From: an uncultured Lysobacteraceae bacterium
GTDB lineage: Bacteria; Pseudomonadota; Gammaproteobacteria; Xanthomonadales; Rhodanobacteraceae
DNA: 32,210 nucleotides
Assembly (NCBI GenBank): GCA_946482585.1
Contig: CAMLSI010000006.1
Span: 1 to 32,210, forward strand
Direction of reading: 5' to 3'
Shown here: piece after piece, positions 9,438-17,473 of the stretch
How the letters are laid out: every line of letters starts with the position of its first letter
How positions within the stretch are numbered: position 1 is the first letter of the stretch
The notes under the pieces: model-generated
What the model was told of the DNA's origin: nothing
The model's input: only the letters and a program-made list of their open reading frames with translations
Databases searched by the model: none
Translations under genes and position numbers: made by a program

Positions 9438-11576
9438 TCAGTCAAAATGCGTTGCGAAGACCGTGTCGCCGATATCGAGCGGATAGGCGAGCAGCCCGCG
9501 CGCTGTCGTCGAAACGACGTTTACACGATTGCCGCTCACCTCGATGCGCGCCCCACCGACCGGTGCGTTCCACGTATCGATGGTCGAACCATCTTGCAGG
9601 GCGATTTCGGCGATCCCGCCGCGCGGCTTGCCGCCCAGGTCCGTGAATGACCCGGCGACGAAGATCCGTCCGTCCGCCGAAGTCGTCACATCCGCGACGA
9701 AACCGGACGGCTGAGGATTCCAGGAGCGAACCTGCGACGGCACGGTCGTGCTCACGCGTGCGATACCCTTGCGTGCGACGCCGTTCACCTGATCGAACTG
9801 ACCCGCGATGACGAGGTCTCCGTCCGGCGTACCGATCATGCGCGGAATCGACCATCGCCAATCCGCCGACCGCAGCGTCACGCTCCATTGCGTATCGAGC
9901 TGACCGGTCTCCAGCGCAATGCGGCGAACGTACTGCGTGTCCGACGGGTTGGCGGCCGTGCGGACATACAGGTAGCCGTTTGTCGCGAACGCACCACGCC
10001 CCGTCGAATCCACGCCGCCCGGCGACCACGTCGCATCGATATCACTCCCGTCCGGAAGCACGCGATAGGCCGCGACTTCCGAGGTATAGCGTGGAATCAG
10101 ATAGACACGATCGGCGGCGTCCAGCGCAATTGCGGTGATCGCTGTCGGCGGATACGGATCCCAGCTGGTGACCACGCCGCCGGTCAGGCCATCGAGCTTG
10201 GCAATGCCATCGCGAGAGACCTCGTCGACAAGCGTAAAATTTCCTAAAATATATACATTTCCACTGCTGTCGACCGCAACGGACCTGACGTCGCCGTTGG
10301 GGACCGGCTTCCAGTTCGGATCGACATTGCCGTCCGGGAGCAATCGCAACAGCCGCCGGCGATCCATTCCTTCGACGTTGTCGAAAACGCCCGCGACGAT
10401 GAGACCGCCGTCGGGCAGACGAGCCAAGACGTCGATGGTGCCCGGGCGCGAAGCCTTCGCGTCAGCAAGCGGCTGCGCGGCCGACACCGGGAGTCGCGCC
10501 AGACCCAGCGCGGTCGTCTCGCCGAGCTTCGCGAAGCCGCCCGCGATCAGCGTGGTTCCGTCACCCAGCAGCGCGAGGTCGTAGACCGAGCCATAGATGC
10601 CGTCGGCTTCCCAGTGATTCAGAAGCGCGCCGCTCAAACGCGAAAGCTTGGCGAGTCCATGGGATCCGCCGACGAGCACATTACGCTCGGCATCGAGCGA
10701 CAGCGCCCAGGTGGAATAGTGATGGAAACCCGCCGACCAGCCGGCAAACGGCTGGCCTGTCGACAGCGACAGCTTCGCGACCGGCTTGTACCAATAGGCC
10801 ACGTACAGCGCGCCTTCGGCGGGATCCACCGCGAATTCGGTGACGCCGTTCAGCCTCTCGACCGGAGGCGCCTGCCACGCCGTGTCTACCTGGCCGGTGG
10901 CGACGAGAACGCGCGAAAGCGTGCCGTAGGAATCGAGCGTGCCCGGAACGGAAACGATAAGCCCGCCGGTGCCGTCGTAAACCATTTTTTGCGGCTGCCC
11001 CGACCAGTTCGTCGCCCAGCCCCAGTCGATCGCGCCGGTCGCCAAATTTCCAGGCACGACCTGGTAGCCGCCCATTCCGCTGCGAAAGAACCGGCCGCTG
11101 TCGGCCACGGTGACTTCATCGGGGCATCCCGCCTGCTGGTGCCAGGTGAGCGAGAACGTGGCAGGCGCACCTGGCGCGAATTTCACGCCACAGAGCGCAT
11201 AGGGCTGGCCGTCCATGGTATTCGCATCGCTATGGAGGAGCACGGAACCGTCGGGCAGCGCGACGAGTTCGCGATTGAACGTCTGCGGTTCGTCGCCCCA
11301 ACCGGCGCGCGGAGCCCACTGCGGGTCGACCGAGCCGTCCGGCAGCCGTCGCGCGAGACCGTTCCGCGGCACGCCGTCGACACTCGTGAATCCGCCGACT
11401 AGTGCGACTTCGCCGCCGGGCTGCGCCGCCAGTGAAAAGACCATGCCGGCAGTTTTCAGACGCAGATCGGGTTTCGGCAGCGGCGCCGGCACCTGTGCAT
11501 ATGCAGGCGTCACGGCGACAATGACGATCAGCGAGCGCAACAGTGCGCCCAGCAACGGTACGGTCGAAAACGGCAT
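9438..11576 (-). CDS. Exported delta-60 repeat (beta-propeller-like) protein
   Basis: The 712-residue protein has a Sec signal peptide (MPFSTVPLLGALLRSLIVIVAVTPAYA, cleavage near residue 27) and many repeats of the delta-60 (DUF5122) type. Examples are VALVGGFTSVDGVPRNGLAR, LIAGGFAKLGETTALGLARL, VIAGQFDQVNGVARKGIARV and FVAGSFTDLGGKPRGGIAEI, often followed by a DPQW- or DPNW-like segment. Such repeats form cell-surface or secreted propeller-like folds of unknown function. The ATG at 11576 has AGGGGA 8 bases upstream; upstream in-frame ATGs give no signal peptide at the N-terminus. The product ends in DIGDTVFATHFD, similar to the end of the GH44 protein in this window. A patch at 10236-10263 is strikingly AT-rich with codons rare in the rest of the window. 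The gene converges on the MOSC gene with 16 bases between stops. Confidence 0.88.
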   Translation of the reverse strand: MPFSTVPLLGALLRSLIVIVAVTPAYAQVPAPLPKPDLRLKTAGMVFSLAAQPGGEVALVGGFTSVDGVPRNGLARRLPDGSVDPQWAPRAGWGDEPQTFNRELVALPDGSVLLHSDANTMDGQPYALCGVKFAPGAPATFSLTWHQQAGCPDEVTVADSGRFFRSGMGGYQVVPGNLATGAIDWGWATNWSGQPQKMVYDGTGGLIVSVPGTLDSYGTLSRVLVATGQVDTAWQAPPVERLNGVTEFAVDPAEGALYVAYWYKPVAKLSLSTGQPFAGWSAGFHHYSTWALSLDAERNVLVGGSHGLAKLSRLSGALLNHWEADGIYGSVYDLALLGDGTTLIAGGFAKLGETTALGLARLPVSAAQPLADAKASRPGTIDVLARLPDGGLIVAGVFDNVEGMDRRRLLRLLPDGNVDPNWKPVPNGDVRSVAVDSSGNVYILGNFTLVDEVSRDGIAKLDGLTGGVVTSWDPYPPTAITAIALDAADRVYLIPRYTSEVAAYRVLPDGSDIDATWSPGGVDSTGRGAFATNGYLYVRTAANPSDTQYVRRIALETGQLDTQWSVTLRSADWRWSIPRMIGTPDGDLVIAGQFDQVNGVARKGIARVSTTVPSQVRSWNPQPSGFVADVTTSADGRIFVAGSFTDLGGKPRGGIAEIALQDGSTIDTWNAPVGGARIEVSGNRVNVVSTTARGLLAYPLDIGDTVFATHFD

Positions 11577-11592
11577 TGAACGGTCCCCTGAC

Positions 11593-11606
11593 AACTCGCA
11601 CGAGTT
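11593..11606. promoter_or_regulatory. Small dyad upstream of the delta-60 gene
   Basis: AACTCG (11593-11598) and CGAGTT (11601-11606) form a perfect inverted repeat with a 2-base centre, 17 bases before the minus-strand start at 11576. It could be an operator in the 120-base region shared with the divergent GMC gene. No promoter boxes are convincing, so this is only a pointer. Confidence 0.25.
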
Positions 11607-11697
11607 TAGCAATCGCCTGCGCAATGCTGCACTGCGATGGAGCATGTACTCTAGCTGTGGCACCTAGCCTCGCGCGGTCCTCCCCAGGGCGTGGGCA

Positions 11698-13302
11698 ATG
11701 ACTTACGACTACATCATCGTCGGCGCGGGTTCGGCCGGCTGCGTGCTGGCCAACCGGCTCAGCGCGAATCCGCGACATCGCGTGCTGCTGCTCGAAGCCG
11801 GCGGCAGCGACTGGCACCCGTTCATCCACATGCCAGCGGGAATCGCCAAGCTCGTCGGCAAAAAAGGTGTCAATTGGGATTATTCCACAGAGCCCGAACC
11901 GCACCTCGACATGCGCCGGCTCTGGTGGCCTCGCGGCAAGGTGCTCGGCGGATCGAGCTCGATCAATGCGATGTGCTACATCCGCGGCGACGCGCGCGAC
12001 TACGACGAATGGGCGCAGCTCAGCGGCGACGCGCGCTGGAACTGGAACGGCGTGCTGCCCTACTTCCGCCGCAGCGAAGGCAACGAACGCGGTTCGGATG
12101 AACTGCATGGCAGCGACGGTCCGCTGTCGGTGTCGAACCTGCGCCATCACAACCCCCTGTCGCAGGCCGCGATCGACGCGGCCGCATCGCTGGGCCATCC
12201 GCTCAGCAGCGATTTCAACGGCGTGACCCAGAGCGGTTTCGGCTACTACCAGGTCACACAGAAGAACGGCGCTCGCTGCTCCACGGCACAGGGCTATCTG
12301 CGCCCCGCGCGCGGACGCCGGAATCTTCAGGTCGTCACGCATGCGGCGACGGAGCGCGTGCTGATTGCCGACGGACGCGCGATCGGCGTCGAATACCGCC
12401 GCCACGGCAGGCTGCATCGCGTCGAAGCCGGCCAGATCGTGCTCTGCGGCGGCGCGATCAATTCGCCCCAGTTGCTGATGCTGTCGGGCATAGGCCCGGC
12501 CGATCACCTGCGTGCGCAGGGCATCCGCGTCGAAGTCGACAACGCGTCGGTCGGCGCGAACCTGCAGGACCACCTCGACATCTGCACCTTGACACGCTGC
12601 ACGCAGCCGATCACCTACGACAAGACCAACGACGTCGCGATCGCGCTCGAATTCCTGTGGCGACGCAGCGGCATCGGCACGTCGAACATCGCCGAGGCCG
12701 GCGGCTTCGTGCGTTCGCGCTTCGCGCCGGACGAGCGCTGCGACCTGCAGTTCCACTTCGTTCCGGCACTGCTCGACGATCACGGCCGCAACCGCATGCC
12801 CGGCTTCGGCTACACGCTGCATGCGTGCGCGCTGCGCCCGCGCAGCCGCGGCCGCCTCGCGCTGCGCTCGGCCGATCCCGCACAGAAGGTCGCGATCCAG
12901 GCGAATTACCTCAGCGACGCCGACGGCTTCGACCTGCGCATGCTCGTCGAAGCGGCCCGCCTGTCGCGCGAGATCCTGCGGCAGCCCGCATTCGACGACT
13001 ACCGCGGCGACGAGATCTTTCCGGGCGCGAACGTCGTCGACGACGACGCGCTGATCGCGTTCATCCGGCGCAAGGCCGAATCGATCTATCACCCGGTCGG
13101 TACCTGCCGCATGGGCAACGACGACGCGGCCGTCGTCGACAGCGAACTGCGCGTGCGCGGCATCGATGCGCTGCACGTCGTCGATGCCTCCGTGATGCCG
13201 GTACTGCCCGGCGGCAACACCAATGCGCCGACCGTGATGATCGCCGAACGCGCGAGCGACCTCCTGCTCGACGCGCGCGGCGCCGCGGCACGCGCCGCCT
13301 GA
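11698..13302 (+). CDS. GMC-family FAD oxidoreductase (choline/alcohol dehydrogenase-like)
   Basis: A 534-residue flavoprotein that probably oxidises an alcohol to an aldehyde, passing electrons to the respiratory chain or oxygen. The substrate cannot be read from sequence. The FAD dinucleotide-binding motif GAGSAG is at 9-14 in YDYIIVGAGSAGCVLANRLS, followed by the acidic ribose-binding residue in LLLEAGG. GMC signature 1 is seen in RGKVLGGSSSINAMCYIRG (about 84-102) and signature 2 in GGAINSPQLLMLSGIGP. The catalytic pair is His465 (YHPVGTCRMG) and Asn509 (GGNTNAPTVMIAE). Length fits BetA and AlkJ relatives. GTGGG lies just ahead of the ATG as a weak ribosome-binding site. The gene is divergent from the delta-60 gene and is followed by a GC hairpin at 13326-13348. 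Confidence 0.93.
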   Translation: MTYDYIIVGAGSAGCVLANRLSANPRHRVLLLEAGGSDWHPFIHMPAGIAKLVGKKGVNWDYSTEPEPHLDMRRLWWPRGKVLGGSSSINAMCYIRGDARDYDEWAQLSGDARWNWNGVLPYFRRSEGNERGSDELHGSDGPLSVSNLRHHNPLSQAAIDAAASLGHPLSSDFNGVTQSGFGYYQVTQKNGARCSTAQGYLRPARGRRNLQVVTHAATERVLIADGRAIGVEYRRHGRLHRVEAGQIVLCGGAINSPQLLMLSGIGPADHLRAQGIRVEVDNASVGANLQDHLDICTLTRCTQPITYDKTNDVAIALEFLWRRSGIGTSNIAEAGGFVRSRFAPDERCDLQFHFVPALLDDHGRNRMPGFGYTLHACALRPRSRGRLALRSADPAQKVAIQANYLSDADGFDLRMLVEAARLSREILRQPAFDDYRGDEIFPGANVVDDDALIAFIRRKAESIYHPVGTCRMGNDDAAVVDSELRVRGIDALHVVDASVMPVLPGGNTNAPTVMIAERASDLLLDARGAAARAA

Positions 13303-13530
13303 ACGCGGCGCAGGCTCCCTTGGCGGCCGCGACGCGCATCGTCGCGGCGACCGCATCGCAGTCCGTGAGATAGCGCACCCGCATACTCTGCGACGTCGTC
13401 CCGCCGGCCATCCCTGCGGCCGCTGCGACCGCGACGACCCCGGATACCACGCCGCTTTTCCCGTTCCGCCGCAGGCGGGACGCGGCCGCGCGCGCCGGGC
13501 GCCTCCACTCACGCTCGCGAGTATCTGCCC
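13303..13530. other. Gap after the GMC gene, hairpin only
   Basis: No coding frame is convincing on either strand. GCCGCGACG (13326-13334) and CGTCGCGGC (13340-13348) form a perfect 9-bp hairpin 24 bases past the GMC stop. It has no T-tract, so it is at best a weak terminator. Confidence 0.5.
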
Positions 13531-13740
13531 ATGCCGAATCACCCGCTTCCGCTGTTCCGCCTTTCCGAACTCGCCATTCCGCCGCCGCCGCGATCCCCGC
13601 GACGACCCGGTGCGACGGTGAGCCGCCGGCTGCGCCGCCTGCTCGCTGCGGCGAGCGCCAACGAAATCCCCGACGCGAGCGAGCGCGCGCTCGTGCTCGA
13701 TCTGCACGCGCATCTGCGACGCGTCGGCCGTGTCGATTGA
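13531..13740 (+). CDS. Possible small protein, 69 residues, unknown function
   Basis: The open frame starts MPNHPLPLFRLSELAIPPPP and ends in a helix-like, Arg/Leu-rich stretch (ERALVLDLHAHLRRVGRVD). Third codon positions are mostly G or C as in neighbouring genes, which supports coding, but in DNA this rich in GC that is weak evidence. No clear Shine-Dalgarno sequence is seen, and no known domain. It lies between the GMC gene and the DUF1203 gene on the same strand. It could be a spurious frame. Confidence 0.35.
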   Translation: MPNHPLPLFRLSELAIPPPPRSPRRPGATVSRRLRRLLAAASANEIPDASERALVLDLHAHLRRVGRVD

Positions 13741-13846
13741 TCGGCGACGCGCGCGCACGACGATCGCGACGGCATCGCACGATGCGGATGGCGGCATGCG
13801 CGGGGGCACCGCATGCTGCACTCTCCCGTTGCGCCGGAGCCGCCGC

Positions 13847-14323
13847 ATGACCTTTCGTATCCTGGGCCTGTCGCCCGCCCCCTTTCGCCATCTGTTCGGC
13901 TTGTCCGACACGGCGTTGCGCGCCCACGGCGCGCAACGCCACGTCGCCGACCGCTCGCCGGGCTTTCCCGATCGCATCGAACTGCGCGACGCCGAGCCCG
14001 GCGAATCCTTGCTGCTGCTGAACTACGTGCACCAGCCGGCCGATACGCCCTACCGCGCAAGCCACGCGATCTTCGTCCGCGAAGGCGCGGAGCGCGCGTA
14101 CGACGCCATGGGCGAGATTCCCGAAGCGCTGCGCCGGCGCGTCCTTTCGTTGCGCGCGTTCGATGCGGCGCACGCCATGTGCGGCGCCGAACTCGCGAGC
14201 GGCGATGCGATCGCCGATGCAGTCGCACGACTGCTCGCGGACGGCGCAACCGCGTACATCCAGGCGCACTACGCGCTGCGCGGCTGCTACGCCGCGCGCA
14301 TCGAACGCGCCGAAACCGGCTGA
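13847..14323 (+). CDS. DUF1203 family protein
   Basis: A 158-residue protein matching the DUF1203 family throughout. It shows the opening FRILGLSPAPFRHLFGLSD, then DRSPGFPDRIELRDAEPGES, LLLLNYVHQPADTPYRASH and AIFVREGAERAYDA. The family has no assigned function; it is small, soluble and without an export signal. The ATG at 13847 has GGAG 8 bases upstream, a better start than the upstream in-frame ATG at 13730, which overlaps the previous small frame. Its TGA stop ends on the base next to the stop of the minus-strand PLP enzyme, so the two genes converge with zero gap. Confidence 0.88.
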   Translation: MTFRILGLSPAPFRHLFGLSDTALRAHGAQRHVADRSPGFPDRIELRDAEPGESLLLLNYVHQPADTPYRASHAIFVREGAERAYDAMGEIPEALRRRVLSLRAFDAAHAMCGAELASGDAIADAVARLLADGATAYIQAHYALRGCYAARIERAETG

Positions 14324-15484
14324 CTACCAGCCGTTGCAGCGCGGCCACTGCCGCAATGCCGCGCCCCCGTCGACCCAGTAGGCGTCATGGGCCGCAGCGG
14401 TCATGCAGGCGTGATTCGGCAGCACGCGCAGCCGCGTGCCGATCGGCAGCGCGTCGAACATCGCCGCGGTCGCGGCGCTATCGCGCGGCGCGACGAGACC
14501 GTGTTCCTGGTTCACCTCGACGACGCGGAGACCTTCGATCGGCGTACCGTCGGCGGCGCAGACCTGGCCGTAGCCGTAGTCGATCGTCTGCCGTGCGGTG
14601 CCGTGGTCCTTCGACAGCGCGAGGCCGCCCGCATCGATGATGACTCGTCCGGTGTCGCGCTTATGGCTGATTACGGTCGCCAGCACCGACAGTGCGATGT
14701 CATCGAGCGCGCAGCTGCCGATGTTGCTCTGCACGAGGTCGCCGAATACGTAGACGCCGGCGCGCGCCTCGGTAACGCCGTCCAGGTGTCCGGCATGGCT
14801 CAAGGTCGGCGTCGAGCCGACGCTGACCTCGGCGCAAGCGATGCCGGCTGCCGCCAACCGCGCGGCCGCAGCGACGACGGCCGCGCGTTCGAGTTCCGCA
14901 TGCGTGCGCAATGCAGCCGCACCGATGCAGCCGTACGAATCGCCCGCGTGCGTCAGCACGCCGACGAAATTCAGGTGCGTCGCCTCGACTGCGGCACGCG
15001 CGACATCGACGAGCCGTTCGTCATCGGGTCGCAGGCCCGCGCGATGGCCGTCCGCGTCGATCTCGACGAGCACGTCGAAACGCACGTCCTCGCGCGCGGC
15101 CGCCGCGGCGATCGATCGCGTCGTCGCCGCATCCTCGACGAGCAGGCTCACTCTCGCGCCGGCACGCACCAGCGCCGCCGCCCGCGCGGTCTTGGCCGCG
15201 ACGAAACCGACCGCATAGCGCAGGTCGGTGAACCCGTCCGCGAGGAAATATTCTGCCTCGCGCAGGGTCGACACGGTGACCGGACCGATGCCGCCGAAGA
15301 TGCGGCGCGCGATCGCCGTGCATTTCGCGGTCTTCACGTGGGGCCGCAGGCGGACGCCGAGACGCGCAGCGGTCGCGTTCATGCGCGCGATATTGCGATC
15401 GAGGCGTTCGAGATCCACGACGAGTGCCGGGGTATCGATGTCGGCGAGCGACGAAGCGGCGGGAGCGATCAATACGGCGGACAT
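14324..15484 (-). CDS. D-threonine aldolase / D-serine dehydratase-like PLP enzyme (fold type III)
   Basis: A 386-residue protein with the alanine-racemase-like barrel and the C-terminal DSD1/D-threonine aldolase metal-binding domain. DTPALVVDLERLDRNIARM opens the barrel. Lys51 in RPHVKTAK is the expected pyridoxal-phosphate Schiff-base lysine. VGSTPTLSHAG contains residues of the phosphate-binding loop. His358 and Cys360 in LPNHACMTA match the Zn/Mn ligands of the C-terminal domain. Members cleave D-threonine or related D-3-hydroxy amino acids to glycine plus an aldehyde, or dehydrate D-serine to pyruvate; sequence alone does not decide. It is divergent from the ArsR gene with a 164-base shared upstream region and no AGGAGG-like site (GCGAGG about 8 bases before ATG). 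Confidence 0.9.
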   Translation of the reverse strand: MSAVLIAPAASSLADIDTPALVVDLERLDRNIARMNATAARLGVRLRPHVKTAKCTAIARRIFGGIGPVTVSTLREAEYFLADGFTDLRYAVGFVAAKTARAAALVRAGARVSLLVEDAATTRSIAAAAAREDVRFDVLVEIDADGHRAGLRPDDERLVDVARAAVEATHLNFVGVLTHAGDSYGCIGAAALRTHAELERAAVVAAAARLAAAGIACAEVSVGSTPTLSHAGHLDGVTEARAGVYVFGDLVQSNIGSCALDDIALSVLATVISHKRDTGRVIIDAGGLALSKDHGTARQTIDYGYGQVCAADGTPIEGLRVVEVNQEHGLVAPRDSAATAAMFDALPIGTRLRVLPNHACMTAAAHDAYWVDGGAALRQWPRCNGW

Positions 15485-15590
15485 GCGGGCCTCGCGGAGA
15501 GCGGAGCGCGCATTGTCGCCGACCTCGAACGGCGCCGCGAACCGTGCGGTCCCGCGCCGCGGCAGGATGTCGCAGGCGCCCCGCCGCGGC

Positions 15591-15619
15591 TTGACCGCGG
15601 CACCGCCGCCGGCTATTAG
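15591..15619 (+). promoter_or_regulatory. Sigma-70-type promoter of the arsR-DUF2867 pair
   Basis: TTGACC (15591-15596) and TATTAG (15614-15619) are separated by 17 bases, close to the TTGACA/TATAAT consensus. Transcription would begin near 15626, giving a leader of about 23 bases before the regulator's ATG at 15649. Confidence 0.7.
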
Positions 15620-15637
15620 TTAACTAACTAATTAACT
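15616..15637 (+). promoter_or_regulatory. AT-rich palindromic operator, probable ArsR/SdpR-like autoregulation site
   Basis: The block contains a perfect 12-base palindrome, TTAGTTAACTAA (15616-15627), and an outer inverted repeat, AGTTAA (15618-15623) with TTAACT (15632-15637). It overlaps the -10 box and the predicted start of transcription, so a bound repressor would block the polymerase. It is a sharp AT-rich island in GC-rich surroundings. Autorepression by the following regulator is inference from position and family habit. Confidence 0.7.
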
Positions 15638-15648
15638 CATGAATTGCC

Positions 15649-15969
15649 ATGGAACTCGTGTTCGAAGCACTCTCGTCCACCGCACGACGCAAGATCCTGG
15701 CCTATCTCAGTGAAGGCGAACTCAGCGCCGGCGAGATCGCCGAACGCTTCGACTTCAGCAAGCCGGCACTGTCGGGACATCTGCGCATCCTCGAACAGGC
15801 CGGCCTCATCGAGCGCGAAAAGCGCGGCCAGTTCGTCTACTTCCGGCTCGTGCGCGATCGCCTCGCCAACACGGTTTTCGCCTGGGCCGCGGAACTGTGT
15901 CCGGTGGCGGGACCGATCAAGCGCGAGCGCCGCGCGCAGGCGCGCAAGCGCACGGAACGCAAGCCATGA
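15649..15969 (+). CDS. ArsR-family winged-helix repressor (SdpR-like)
   Basis: A 106-residue regulator beginning MELVFEALSSTARRKILAYL. The winged helix-turn-helix spans about residues 5-80: GELSAGEIAERFDFSKPALS forms the helix-turn-helix and GHLRILEQAGLIEREKRGQF leads into the wing. FEALSSTARRKIL and LSGHLRILEQAGLI are typical of SdpR-like ArsR members. I see no cysteine cluster for metal sensing (one Cys near residue 84), so it is not an obvious arsenic or zinc sensor. The basic tail RERRAQARKRTERKP is unusual but short. No clear Shine-Dalgarno sequence precedes the ATG. It is followed after 43 bases by the cupin/DUF2867 gene, and the palindromic operator suggests that the pair is autoregulated. 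Confidence 0.9.
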   Translation: MELVFEALSSTARRKILAYLSEGELSAGEIAERFDFSKPALSGHLRILEQAGLIEREKRGQFVYFRLVRDRLANTVFAWAAELCPVAGPIKRERRAQARKRTERKP

Positions 15970-16012
15970 ACGCGCGAACGCAGATCATCTTCCCTCGGCG
16001 AGGAGCACGGCC

Positions 16013-17395
16013 ATGCTGGCCTTGACGCATGTGGTGCAGAGCTTTCCGACCGCGCGGCTGCGCGGCGCCGGCGACGGCCCGCCGGTCGAAGTGTCGCTGA
16101 TCGCCCAGCTCGGCATCGGCGCCGGCGACCAGCTCTATGCCGGCGCGACCGCGCGACAGCGCGCACATGCGAATTTCGTCGACGAGCTCGACGAACCTTC
16201 GACGCAGCTGGCCGGCATCGACCTCGCACGCGGCGACGCGACCTCGCTCTATTCGTTCGCGGTCGGGCCGCAGGGGCATCCGTTTCATCGCCACGCGGGC
16301 CATCGCGTGTTTACGGCCATCTCGGGCAGCGGCGGCGCGCAGCTGCGCTTTTCGAGCGCGAGCAGTGCCGACATCGCGCGAGATCCCCGCAGCTTCCTGC
16401 ACGCGCTGCGCTGCATCGACATTCCGCCCGACAGCCTGTTCACGGTGCGCTTCGCCGGCGAGACCTGGCATCAGTTCGCGCCGCGCGATGCGAGCGGTAC
16501 GCATCCCGTGCTGTTCGCGCTCTCGTGCCACACCAATGAGCTCGGCGGCAACCTTCCCGCGGAACTGCGCACGCGCGTCGAAGCCGGCGACGCAACGATA
16601 CCGGCACTGACCGAATTGCTGCCGCCGGCGGTCGCCGCGCTGCTCGACCGCGGCAACTACGATCCCGCGCAGGCGCCGACGATCGCGCTGTCGCTGTACG
16701 CGCCGCCGGCCTCCTTGCAGGGCACCGCCTGCCGCCGGCTGCGCGGGTTGTTCGGCCGTCTGCGCGGATGGCTGCGCGAGCGCCGCGCTTCGCGCGGTTT
16801 TCTGTCCGACAGCGGCAGCGGCCACGCCGTCACGACACAGGCACTGCCGGCCGATTCGCTGCTCGCGCGCGAGTTCGACGGTGCGTGCGATCATGACGAT
16901 TCCTTCGTGCTCGACATTCCTGCGGGACAGGTGCGCGCCGATTCGGCGAGCGAATGGCTTTCCGCGCTGCTGCAAGGCTTTCTCGACAACCGCCCGATCG
17001 GCGTGACGCGGCTCATGAGCCTGCGCAATGCGCTCGTGCGTCCGCTCGGACTGCGCACCAGTCCGTTGGGCTGCCCGGTGTCGTCGCTGCTCTGCACACA
17101 GCCGTCGCGGCAGTTCGCCGCGCGCTTTCCGGTACTAGCCGAAGCCGTCGCGGCCGACGACCGCAGCGCCGAAGTCCTGCTCGGCGCCGACGACAAGCAC
17201 CTGCGCTTCCGCTCGAGCGTACGCGCGCAGCTCCGCGACGACGGTGGCCTGCGCCTGAGCCTGAGCACGCGCGTGCACTGCCGCAACGCATTCGGCCGCT
17301 TCTACATGGCGAGCATCGACCGCGTGCACCGGCACTACATCGCGCCGGCGATGCTGCAGCTTGCCACGGCATGGGCGATGCGCCTGCGCGCATAG
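16013..17395 (+). CDS. Cupin-like / DUF2867 two-domain protein
   Basis: A 460-residue cytoplasmic-looking protein with two parts. The N-terminal half (about 1-190) has a cupin-like core, HPFHRHAGHRVFTAISGSGG, with several histidines that could bind a metal, and a later ETWHQF motif. The C-terminal part (about 285-460) matches DUF2867: RLMSLRNALVRPLGLRT, EVLLGADDKHLRFRSSVR, LSLSTRVHCRNAFGRFYMAS and DRVHRHYIAPAML. DUF2867 proteins often sit beside SdpR-like repressors, as here; their activity is unknown. The ATG at 16013 has AGGAG 8 bases upstream. An in-frame extension back to 15644 runs over the whole regulator gene in another frame and is not used. Probably co-transcribed with the ArsR gene. 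Confidence 0.8.
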   Translation: MLALTHVVQSFPTARLRGAGDGPPVEVSLIAQLGIGAGDQLYAGATARQRAHANFVDELDEPSTQLAGIDLARGDATSLYSFAVGPQGHPFHRHAGHRVFTAISGSGGAQLRFSSASSADIARDPRSFLHALRCIDIPPDSLFTVRFAGETWHQFAPRDASGTHPVLFALSCHTNELGGNLPAELRTRVEAGDATIPALTELLPPAVAALLDRGNYDPAQAPTIALSLYAPPASLQGTACRRLRGLFGRLRGWLRERRASRGFLSDSGSGHAVTTQALPADSLLAREFDGACDHDDSFVLDIPAGQVRADSASEWLSALLQGFLDNRPIGVTRLMSLRNALVRPLGLRTSPLGCPVSSLLCTQPSRQFAARFPVLAEAVAADDRSAEVLLGADDKHLRFRSSVRAQLRDDGGLRLSLSTRVHCRNAFGRFYMASIDRVHRHYIAPAMLQLATAWAMRLRA

Positions 17396-17425
17396 AACGT
17401 GCAGCGCGGTGAGCGCCGGAACAGA

Positions 17426-17453
17426 AACGGCCGCCCATACCGCGGCGGCCGTT
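17426..17453. terminator. Hairpin between convergent genes, probable shared terminator
   Basis: AACGGCCGCC (17426-17435) and GGCGGCCGTT (17444-17453) make a perfect 10-bp stem with an 8-base loop, 30 bases after the cupin/DUF2867 stop and 20 bases beyond the TonB-receptor stop on the other strand. On the minus strand the stem is followed by TTTCTGTT, a partial U-tract. On the plus strand there is none. Confidence 0.6.
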
Positions 17454-17473
17454 CGCAGGGACGACTCCAGCGA

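Noticed and set aside
15644..16012. In-frame extension of the cupin/DUF2867 gene over the ArsR gene
   Set aside because: The ArsR frame is clearly the coding one there; AGGAG precedes the ATG at 16013.
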